From: Bacteroidales bacterium
GTDB taxonomy: Bacteria; Bacteroidota; Bacteroidia; Bacteroidales; UBA932
Assembly: GCA_012513425.1 (NCBI GenBank)
Contig: JAAZCF010000336.1
Coordinates: 1-6,050, forward strand
DNA length: 6,050 nucleotides
Direction: 5' to 3'
Position numbers and translations under genes: made by a program. Each line of letters starts with the position of its first letter. Within the stretch, counting starts at the first letter, position 1. The notes below the pieces were generated by a model. It was given only the letters and a program-made list of their open reading frames with translations, ran no database searches and was not told the DNA's origin. This document shows positions 1-5,561 of this stretch, one piece after another.

Positions 1-261
1 ACCTTGAGGAATGACATATTTGAAATCTTTGAGAAGGTCAAAGATTTCTTCTTTCGTCATAGGATTCTTGTATTTTTTCTCAATACGCGCAAACTCACCG
101 GCAAGGCGCTGGTGCATCTGTTCGGGGCTATTTTCATAAATGTAGCCGGCAGAATCTTTCAGGGCATATTTGTTAACCCATACAGAAGCTGATAATTCAT
201 CTCCCTTGAAGTACGCTTTTGAGCATAGAAGAGCTTCTTCAAATGTGTAATTCTTCATCAT
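1..261 (-). CDS. nrdJ: Adenosylcobalamin-dependent (class II) ribonucleotide reductase, N-terminal fragment
   Basis: This is the first 87 codons of a gene that continues beyond the left edge. The product begins MMKNYTFEEALLCSKAYFKG and contains the stretches VWVNKYALKDSAG, SPEQMHQRLAGEFARIE and, at the edge, FKYVIPQG. I recognise this pattern (a short N-terminal helix, a WVNKYALKD-type motif, a Met-His-x-Arg-Leu-Ala helix, then the VPQG turn that leads into the substrate-binding region) from the large B12-dependent ribonucleotide reductases of Bacteroidetes. These reduce ribonucleotides to deoxyribonucleotides in the cytoplasm using adenosylcobalamin to make the thiyl radical. None of the catalytic cysteines or the B12 domain is in the window, so the class assignment rests on N-terminal similarity only. 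Two adjacent ATG codons (261-259 and 258-256) are both possible starts; no Shine-Dalgarno sequence decides between them. It lies downstream of, and in the same direction as, the aroD-type gene but 127 bp away, so it probably has its own promoter. Confidence 0.8.
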   Translation of the reverse strand, partial: MMKNYTFEEALLCSKAYFKGDELSASVWVNKYALKDSAGYIYENSPEQMHQRLAGEFARIEKKYKNPMTKEEIFDLLKDFKYVIPQG

Positions 262-333
262 AATTGGTTTTAAGGAGTATACACCGAAACGGAAGCAAGT
301 TGCCACCGCCTCATAAAATCTTTACGCAAGTTA

Positions 334-386
334 AAACATAAATGGAGTGCTTATGCTATGATTGCCCTTAAAGTTTTAAACATAAA
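334..386. repeat. Pair of AAACATAAA direct repeats in the spacer upstream of the ribonucleotide reductase
   Basis: The 127-bp spacer 262-388 has no credible gene. Within it AAACATAAA occurs at 334-342 and again at 378-386, a 44-bp period, each copy preceded by a near-identical TT(A/T). Read on the minus strand each gives TTTATGTTT, i.e. TATGTTT(T/A), one mismatch from the Bacteroidetes -7 element TAnnTTTG. They may be promoter or operator elements for the reductase gene, or a chance repeat in AT-rich DNA. I saw no B12 box of a cobalamin riboswitch, no NrdR box and no convincing terminator hairpin here, although the spacer's 279-311 section is noticeably more GC-rich than the rest. Confidence 0.3.
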
Positions 387-388
387 AA

Positions 389-952
389 TTAACATTTGAA
401 CAAAGGCCAATCCCTTTCCACTGAGCGAAAGCCCTCTATGTATATCTGTGAGCTGGAAATTAATCTGGCTGCCGACAAAGACATTGCTAACAATTTATTA
501 CCATAGCAAGAGGTTTTTCCTCCTTTGAGATAAAAATTAAAACCACCATTGATTAATATGCAATCTTCCCCTTCCATCTTCAGATTTGCCCCCACTTTTT
601 GAAAAGCTTTCACATACATCATTTGATTTTTGTCTACATGCAGCAAACGAGTAGTACCTTCGCTTCTAAGGCCAAGTAAGATAAGTGGACCAATCAACTC
701 TGGAGCTGACCGTAAATCGAACTCAAAACCAAAAGTAACACTTCTTTGAGCCGAAAAATCTGCCATCTCATCGTCAGAGTCTCCCAACACATAATAGCCA
801 ACATCTCCTCCAGCTTTGTCAATTACATCCAAAATTGCACACGAAGCTTGGTCGGAGTCTAATGGCAAATCTTTAATTAAGCTTTCTCCAACAGTAATAC
901 CCATTACTACCCATATTGCTCCAATATTCCAATTGCCAGCAGCAGATGCGCT
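389..952 (-). other. EPSP-synthase-like C-terminal domain encoded within the aroD-type gene
   Basis: Residues about 231-417 of the fusion protein can be aligned by eye with the C-terminal globular domain of EPSP synthase (E. coli AroA about 240-427). GNWNIGAIWVVMGI matches the GDxSSASYFLAAA segment; DSDQASCAILDVIDKAGGDV matches the SMQGD...VLEKMGA segment; FEFDLRSAPELIGPL with GLRSEGTTRL matches the PD...GTTTLR segment; VKAFQKVGANL matches the helix after KETDR; and YGNKLLAMSLSAARL matches YNDHRMAMCFSLVAL. Catalytic and phosphate-binding positions are changed: the PD aspartate (E. coli D313) is E315, KETDR is replaced by KNQMM (338-342), NDHR by GNKL (381-384), and KTFPD by RDWPL (410-414). 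The length matches one of the two EPSP-synthase domains, and the N-terminal domain is absent. By inference it is non-catalytic, perhaps a binding, regulatory or oligomerisation module. Confidence 0.7.
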
Positions 953-1642
953 GCCAACATTTTTCTTAAAATCTTTGTCCAGAATATCAAAAAATGTAGG
1001 CTGTCCATCAGTGCTTAAACGGCTTTGTCTTGGCGCGACATAATAGAAAGGGCAGCCCTTCTCAACAGCTTCTATCCTTGATAAACTACCGGAAGTGCCC
1101 GTAGCGAATGCAATCAAATTTTTATCAGGAAACAAATCGTATAAAGAAAGTACATTCTTTGTCTGTGCGGGATGTCGGGCTGTGGTAATAATTTTTACAT
1201 AATCCGCCCCAAGAGCCAAAGCATCTTCAACAATGGTCTTTAGCTCAGAGACAGACTGAGAGCCATAATCGTTGTGATAGGAAATGATTAGCTTGCAATG
1301 ATAGTTCATGGCCAAATGGATGAGCCAATCTCTCTCTTTGGGAGGGTAATCAATGCTTACATCAACCATTGTGGTCCCACACATAATCGCTGTGGAAAGC
1401 AAATGAGTCGCCTCGGATAAATCATCATCTGTCAAGGAATCATCTTCTATTGGTATATATTTATAGCTGGCGATAGTTGTAAGACCTTTCGTCTCAAGAT
1501 AATATTTCTTGATGTCTTCCTCGCCAAAGTCCAAACTATCGAGACGAAGCTCCACAACATCATTTTGTTTGAGAAAATGCCTGTAAGAAATACAATAATT
1601 GAGGTCTACTTCCGTGAGACTATGACAAAAGATTTTATTCAT
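389..1642 (-). CDS. aroD: Type I 3-dehydroquinate dehydratase fused to a degenerate EPSP-synthase-like C-terminal domain
   Basis: The product is 417 residues. Residues 1 to about 225 are a type I dehydroquinate dehydratase (TIM barrel, Schiff-base mechanism; 3-dehydroquinate to 3-dehydroshikimate, third shikimate-pathway step). Visible active-site equivalents are E31 and R33 in ELRLDS, catalytic H123 in ISYHND, Schiff-base K150 in GADYVKI, R189 in SLSRI, and S210/Q214 in LSTDGQ. The usual Glu of the D-x-E motif appears as Ser96 (VDVS), which is odd. Residues from about 231 to 417 are extra relative to the roughly 220-250 residues usual for the family and resemble the C-terminal half of EPSP synthase without its catalytic residues (see separate entry). 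The ATG shares one base with the aroB stop (TAATG), which fixes the start and implies translational coupling. The frame is uninterrupted, so this is a true fusion in the sequence as given. Dehydratase activity is likely; the role of the C-terminal half is unknown. Confidence 0.87.
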   Translation of the reverse strand: MNKIFCHSLTEVDLNYCISYRHFLKQNDVVELRLDSLDFGEEDIKKYYLETKGLTTIASYKYIPIEDDSLTDDDLSEATHLLSTAIMCGTTMVDVSIDYPPKERDWLIHLAMNYHCKLIISYHNDYGSQSVSELKTIVEDALALGADYVKIITTARHPAQTKNVLSLYDLFPDKNLIAFATGTSGSLSRIEAVEKGCPFYYVAPRQSRLSTDGQPTFFDILDKDFKKNVGSASAAGNWNIGAIWVVMGITVGESLIKDLPLDSDQASCAILDVIDKAGGDVGYYVLGDSDDEMADFSAQRSVTFGFEFDLRSAPELIGPLILLGLRSEGTTRLLHVDKNQMMYVKAFQKVGANLKMEGEDCILINGGFNFYLKGGKTSCYGNKLLAMSLSAARLISSSQIYIEGFRSVERDWPLFKC

Positions 1643-2658
1643 TATGATATACTTTCTGCAATCGTAAAAAGCTTGTTCAAATCCACTGTTATCACATCAA
1701 CAGAAGATATTTTTTCTGGAATGATTAGCTTAATGCTAGTTTCTCCTTTTTTACAACTTTTCATAATCACATCAATTAACACTTTGATATCTATATCTGT
1801 TTTGGTAGGCAAGCCAATGGCTTCAAAATCGGCAACAATGCTTTCTACTACTTGTGGCTTAACTTTGCCCATTATTTCAGCAATTTTCATTGACATCACT
1901 ATGCCGATACTTACAGCATAGCCGTGAGGCACTACTCCTGAAGAACTTTTTTCAATGGCATGAGCGAAGTTATGGCCTAAATTCAACACTATGCGCTTGC
2001 CTTGTTCTTTATAGTCAGACTCAACTATTTTGCACTTTTCTTTAACAGCGCTAACAATCAAAGACTCCAAAGCATCTTTTGTGTCATAATCAAAACTTTG
2101 ATAGTTCGTAAAATATCGAACTGCTGCCTTATAGTTTTGACTACTCTTGATGATGAATATTTTCAGCATTTCTGCAGCTCCGCAGAGCATTTGCTCTCGG
2201 CTGAGACTTTTTAAAAAGAAAGAGCAGATATATACCAAATCGGGCTTATTGAACACTCCAACTACATTTTTGTAGCCAAAGGTGTTTATGCCTGTCTTGC
2301 CTCCAATAGCAGCATCTACTTGAGCTTGAAGGGTAGTTGGTATTAGGGCATATTTTACTCCACGTTGATAAATAGCTGCCACAAAGCCGGTAATATCCAT
2401 TACCACACCCCCACCTATGCCAACCAAAAAGCTTTCCTTGTCTGCTCCCATATTTCTTAGTTGGTCTATCACAGATTGGACGGTATTGAGGCTTTTATTT
2501 TCCTCCAAAGCATCAATATAAACTTTTTTAAAAGGAAATAATGTACTATAAAGTTGCTCAACCTTTTTATCAATGATGATAAAGACATCTTTGCCCTGCA
2601 AGATAGAAGGCAAATCGACAGTGCTGCTGCGGAATAAAATTTTATCTATAAAGCCCAT
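1642..2658 (-). CDS. aroB: 3-dehydroquinate synthase
   Basis: The product is 338 residues, slightly short for the family (about 350-360). It converts DAHP to 3-dehydroquinate, the second shikimate-pathway step, in the cytoplasm with NAD and a divalent metal. The NAD-binding glycine loop is GIGGGVVMD (80-88), followed by the family signature IPTTLQAQVDAAIGGKTGIN (106-125). Metal ligands are visible as E163 (GAAEMLK), H229 (LNLGHNFAHAIE) and H245 (PHGYAVSIG). K121 and K130 correspond to conserved active-site lysines. The late DKK motif reads CKK (302-304), a mild deviation. The ATG at 2658 lies 13 bp inside the end of the protease gene, and its stop overlaps the next start by one base, so it sits in the middle of a coupled three-gene unit and supplies the substrate of the downstream dehydratase. 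No independent promoter was noticed. Confidence 0.95.
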   Translation of the reverse strand: MGFIDKILFRSSTVDLPSILQGKDVFIIIDKKVEQLYSTLFPFKKVYIDALEENKSLNTVQSVIDQLRNMGADKESFLVGIGGGVVMDITGFVAAIYQRGVKYALIPTTLQAQVDAAIGGKTGINTFGYKNVVGVFNKPDLVYICSFFLKSLSREQMLCGAAEMLKIFIIKSSQNYKAAVRYFTNYQSFDYDTKDALESLIVSAVKEKCKIVESDYKEQGKRIVLNLGHNFAHAIEKSSSGVVPHGYAVSIGIVMSMKIAEIMGKVKPQVVESIVADFEAIGLPTKTDIDIKVLIDVIMKSCKKGETSIKLIIPEKISSVDVITVDLNKLFTIAESIS

Positions 2659-4250
2659 TTATCAAGACATTCATTGAGCTGTGAGTCATAGTTGAGATTT
2701 ACCTGTTGTGCTGCAGGGAAAAAATAATATCTCACAGCAATTTGTCCTTCAAGCAAAGGTTTTATCTCACTCTTCTTTTCCATCAAAACTTCCTTTTTAT
2801 CCATCTGCAACTTCTTTTCCAAAGCCTCTATTTCAGTCTTCATCATGTCATAATAGCCGTCTTGCTTAGCAGCCTTTATCAATTGGTCCATTTGAGCCTG
2901 CATGCCACTTCGATAATCAAATTCTTGTGTACAAGCAAATTCCACAAAATCGGCATACTCTGCATCAGTGATTTTAAACTCTGAAGCAGGAGCAATAGAT
3001 TCATGCATTGTGCGATAACGCACAGCAAAATCATCAGTAATGCCATTCAAGGCCACAGATATAGTAGGACGGCTGTAAAGCTTGCTGGCGACCTCTAAGT
3101 CTGGAGTAATACCACCACCATCTTTTACAATGCGGCCATTTTTTGTACGGAACTCGTTGCGTAATGAGTCTGGAATAGCTTCAATGCTGCCATCAGCATT
3201 GCGGTGGTTATAATCAATGGCTTGAACACATCTTCCGCTTGGAGTATAGTATTTTCCTGTTGTGATTTTGACCGTACCATCGTAGGCAGTTGGCATAATA
3301 CTCTGGATTAATCCCTTTCCGAATGTCTTAGCTCCTGCTATAAAACCTCTGTCAAGGTCTTGCATAGCTCCTGCTACAATTTCCGAAGCCGATGCACTGC
3401 CATTATCCACCATTATCATGATTGGAATGAGAGTGTCTATCGGATTGTCCATTGTATAATATTCTTCGTTCATTCTTTCGTTTCTACCTTTCGATGACAC
3501 TACCAAAGTTCCCTTTGGCACAAACAAAGAAACGATTTTGATGGCTTCTTCCATAAGTCCTCCACCATTACCTCTAAGGTCTAGAACAAGTCTTTTGGCA
3601 CCTTGAGACTTCAAGTCGTTTACAATAGTTTTAATTTCTTCACTTACATTTTGTGTAAATCCTGAAGTAATGATGTAGCCTATTGAGTCGCGCAACATTC
3701 CGCTATATTCGACATCAGAGCGGTGTATTATCTCTCGTGTAACCTCAACATCAATAGTGTCTTTTGTCATGCCTTTTATCACTTTGAAGGTGACCTTGGT
3801 ATTTGGCTGGCCTTTCATACGGTCAGTGCTTTCTTGAGATGTTTCTTCAAAAACAGGCTTTCCATCAATAGCAATGATTGTGTCCCCGGGAATAAGACCG
3901 GCTTTGACAGCCGGAGAATCCGGATAAGGTTCATTGATAATGACACCTCCACCTACTCTCTTTTTTATTACAGCGCCAATGCCACCATATTTACCTGTTG
4001 TCATCATTTGTACATCTTCGTCATTTTCTTCTGGAAAATACGTGGTGTAAGGATCAATATAGTCAAGCATGGCATTAATGCCAACTCGCATCATTTTGTC
4101 ATATTCCAGACTATCCACATAGTTCTGACTAAGACTTTTTAATATAGAGTTTTGAATTTCCAAGCTCTGCCCAAGTGTAAAATTGGCAGATTGGGCATGG
4201 AGCCCAAGACAAAGAATCAAGGTACTAATAATCGTAATAATTCTTTTCAT
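2646..4250 (-). CDS. Secreted S41-family C-terminal processing protease (CtpA/Prc-like) with PDZ domain
   Basis: The product is 534 residues. Residues 1-20 form a signal peptide (basic MKR, hydrophobic IITIISTLILCLGL, then HAQ), with likely signal peptidase I cleavage near A19/Q20, so it acts in the periplasm or cell envelope. A PDZ domain spans about 88-170 (GGIGAVIKK, SPAVKAGLIPGDTIIAIDGK). The S41 core covers about 180-390, with the LVLDLRGNGGG strand-turn (221-231), nucleophile S287 in GSASASEIVAG and general-base K312 in KTFGKGLIQ, 25 residues apart as in E. coli Prc. YYTPSGR (334-340) is the usual late motif. The remainder (about 420-534) is a charged, helix-rich tail common in Bacteroidetes members. 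Such proteases cleave proteins near their C-termini in envelope quality control; the substrate here is unknown. It is the first gene of the unit, and the divergent spacer upstream carries its probable promoter. Confidence 0.92.
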   Translation of the reverse strand: MKRIITIISTLILCLGLHAQSANFTLGQSLEIQNSILKSLSQNYVDSLEYDKMMRVGINAMLDYIDPYTTYFPEENDEDVQMMTTGKYGGIGAVIKKRVGGGVIINEPYPDSPAVKAGLIPGDTIIAIDGKPVFEETSQESTDRMKGQPNTKVTFKVIKGMTKDTIDVEVTREIIHRSDVEYSGMLRDSIGYIITSGFTQNVSEEIKTIVNDLKSQGAKRLVLDLRGNGGGLMEEAIKIVSLFVPKGTLVVSSKGRNERMNEEYYTMDNPIDTLIPIMIMVDNGSASASEIVAGAMQDLDRGFIAGAKTFGKGLIQSIMPTAYDGTVKITTGKYYTPSGRCVQAIDYNHRNADGSIEAIPDSLRNEFRTKNGRIVKDGGGITPDLEVASKLYSRPTISVALNGITDDFAVRYRTMHESIAPASEFKITDAEYADFVEFACTQEFDYRSGMQAQMDQLIKAAKQDGYYDMMKTEIEALEKKLQMDKKEVLMEKKSEIKPLLEGQIAVRYYFFPAAQQVNLNYDSQLNECLDKWAL

Positions 4251-4271
4251 TTTTAAACAATCTAATTCCTA

Positions 4272-4279
4272 CAAAAATA
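4272..4279 (-). promoter_or_regulatory. Candidate Bacteroidetes-type -7 element for the protease-aroB-aroD unit
   Basis: On the minus strand this reads TATTTTTG, matching the Bacteroidetes -7 consensus TAnnTTTG, 21 bp upstream of the ATG at 4250. No TTTG -33 element is visible at the expected distance, so the assignment rests on one element and position. It forms one side of a divergent arrangement with the TATCTTTG element at 4292-4299. Confidence 0.4.
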
Positions 4280-4291
4280 AGCTTTTGTTTT

Positions 4292-4299
4292 TATCTTTG
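4292..4299 (+). promoter_or_regulatory. Candidate Bacteroidetes-type -7 element for rdgB-recO
   Basis: TATCTTTG matches the -7 consensus TAnnTTTG and lies 21 bp before the rdgB ATG at 4321, giving a predicted leader of about 15 nt. No -33 TTTG is present about 19-21 bp upstream. The start is preceded by A-rich AATACAA rather than a Shine-Dalgarno sequence, as is typical for this phylum. Confidence 0.42.
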
Positions 4300-4320
4300 A
4301 GCACTTTTTCTAGAATACAA

Positions 4321-4920
4321 ATGCCCCAAATACAAAAAACACTGATTTTCGCCACTGCCAACCACAATAAACTGGTTGAAGCTGCAAAGTTGATTGGCGA
4401 TACTTTTATTTTACAACTACCAGCGGACCTCGGTTATACAAATGATGTGCCTGAAACACATGAAACTATTATAGAAAACGCCATTGAAAAAGCTCAATTT
4501 ATTTGGGATATGTTTGGCAAAGATTGCTTTGCTGACGACACGGGGCTGGAAGTTGATGCTTTGAATGGAGCTCCTGGGGTGCGCTCGGCAAGATACGCCG
4601 GAGAGCCTAAAAATCCCGTCAATAATGTAAAAAGATTACTGCATGAGCTGGAAGGTGTGCCATACGAGCAAAGAACGGCTCGATTCAGATGTGTTGTTGC
4701 TCTGTTAGAAAATGGCCAACTTAGCACTTTTGAAGGTATTTGTGAAGGACACATCTCGTTGGAACCTTGTGGTGAACTTGGCTTTGGTTACGACCCTGTG
4801 TTTGTACCACAAGGTATGGAAATCACAATGGCTATGCTCACTATCGAGGAAAAAAATTCAATCTCTCACAGAGGAAAAGCTATGGACAAATTGGTATGTC
4901 ACTTACTCAATCATCAATAA
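4321..4920 (+). CDS. rdgB: Non-canonical purine NTP pyrophosphatase (RdgB/HAM1 family)
   Basis: The product is 199 residues, the normal family length. It hydrolyses dITP/ITP, XTP and related deaminated purine nucleoside triphosphates to the monophosphate and pyrophosphate, keeping them out of DNA and RNA. Diagnostic motifs in order: the N-terminal substrate loop FATANHNK (10-17), catalytic/metal-binding ADDTGLEVDAL (71-81) with D73 as the expected catalytic aspartate, NGAPGVRSARYAG (82-94), GFGYDPVF (154-161) and SHRGKAM (182-188). The frame is open upstream to 4183, but those codons lie inside the opposing protease gene. The ATG at 4321 starts directly before the family's N-terminal strand, just after the candidate promoter, so it is preferred. 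The gene overlaps recO by 25 bp. One small deviation is MAML where many members have an x-A-E-L segment before EEK. Confidence 0.95.
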   Translation: MPQIQKTLIFATANHNKLVEAAKLIGDTFILQLPADLGYTNDVPETHETIIENAIEKAQFIWDMFGKDCFADDTGLEVDALNGAPGVRSARYAGEPKNPVNNVKRLLHELEGVPYEQRTARFRCVVALLENGQLSTFEGICEGHISLEPCGELGFGYDPVFVPQGMEITMAMLTIEEKNSISHRGKAMDKLVCHLLNHQ

Positions 4921-5561
4921 TAGTCCTTCATCTTACAAAATATGGAGATTCGTCAATGGTTGTGCATACCATTGATTCAACCAGCGGGCGTTGCAGCTAT
5001 TTATTGAGGGGAATAGGTAAAAACAAAAAAATAAGCCAATTCCATCCTTTGGCGTTGCTTGACATCGTCAGCTCTTTTTCTCCAAAAAGCAGCTTAGGGT
5101 TCATAAAAGAATATGTGCCGTGTGCGTCTCTCGATTCGCTCAGGAGCAATCTTCATAAAAGCTCTATGGCTTTGTTTATCAGCGAAGTACTCTACCGCTC
5201 TGTTTGTGAGCAAAGCTCCGATGAGCGGCTTTTCAATTGGCTTTGCACTGCAATAGAAACCTTGGAAAACTGCGATGAGACTCTAAATTTTCAACTATGG
5301 TTTTTAGTAGGTCTATGTACTGTTATGGGGTTTGGACCTAGCTATGAAGGCGTTTTTGACGGCTCAGAAATGTTTCAACCGGAATCATTGAGCCTAGTAA
5401 CGCAATTATCTACTCTCTCTTTTGAGGAGGCTATGAAAATAAAACTCACAGGAAGTCGACGAAACGACTTCTGTGAGCAAATCATTCATTATTTATCGTT
5501 TCACTTAGGAGTGAATCTCAATATTCGATCATTGGACGTTCTCCACGAGCTCTATCTTTGA
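4896..5561 (+). CDS. recO: DNA repair protein RecO
   Basis: The product is 221 residues, a little shorter than typical RecO (about 240). RecO, with RecR, helps load RecA onto SSB-coated single-stranded DNA at gaps and also anneals complementary strands. The N-terminal OB-fold is seen as SIIVLHLTKYGDSSMVVH (7-24), a strand pair with the Y-G-[DE]-[ST]-S turn, then RCSYLLRGIGKNKK (32-45) and the LLDIV strand (54-58). A helical domain follows, with LYRSV (99-103), NFQLWFLVGLCTVMGFGPS (131-149) and the C-terminal FHLGVNLNIRSLDVLHEL (202-219), a typical RecO ending. There is no four-cysteine zinc-finger. The ATG at 4896 lies 25 bp inside the rdgB end, and homology begins directly after it, so translation is probably coupled. 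The 3' end runs 33 bp into the convergent RNase R gene. Confidence 0.9.
   Translation: MSLTQSSIIVLHLTKYGDSSMVVHTIDSTSGRCSYLLRGIGKNKKISQFHPLALLDIVSSFSPKSSLGFIKEYVPCASLDSLRSNLHKSSMALFISEVLYRSVCEQSSDERLFNWLCTAIETLENCDETLNFQLWFLVGLCTVMGFGPSYEGVFDGSEMFQPESLSLVTQLSTLSFEEAMKIKLTGSRRNDFCEQIIHYLSFHLGVNLNIRSLDVLHELYL

Noticed and set aside
4..192. 62-codon plus-strand open frame at the left edge
   Set aside because: It lies wholly opposite the ribonucleotide reductase N-terminus and has no recognisable motif.
262..388. Cobalamin riboswitch ahead of the B12-dependent reductase
   Set aside because: The spacer is short for such an element and I could not find the conserved B12 box or its supporting stems; the GC-richer part contains only very short complementarities.
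389..952. Possibility that the aroD-type gene and the EPSP-synthase-like part are two genes joined by a frameshift error
   Set aside because: The frame is continuous with no stop and no obvious homopolymer slip at the junction, and the EPSP-synthase N-terminal domain is absent, so a simple error would not restore a normal aroA.
1565..1921. 118-codon plus-strand open frame opposite the aroB/aroD junction
   Set aside because: It is antisense to two clearly recognisable genes and its translation has no recognisable motif, so it is a shadow frame.
3723..4142. 139-codon plus-strand open frame opposite the protease gene
   Set aside because: It is antisense to the PDZ and N-terminal region of an intact S41 protease and is low-complexity Phe/Ile/His/Asn-rich, as expected for a shadow frame.
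4183..4320. In-frame upstream extension of rdgB, 46 codons before the ATG at 4321
   Set aside because: The extension lies over the opposing protease signal-peptide codons and the divergent promoter, and RdgB homology begins right at the ATG at 4321; the extended protein would exceed the usual family length.
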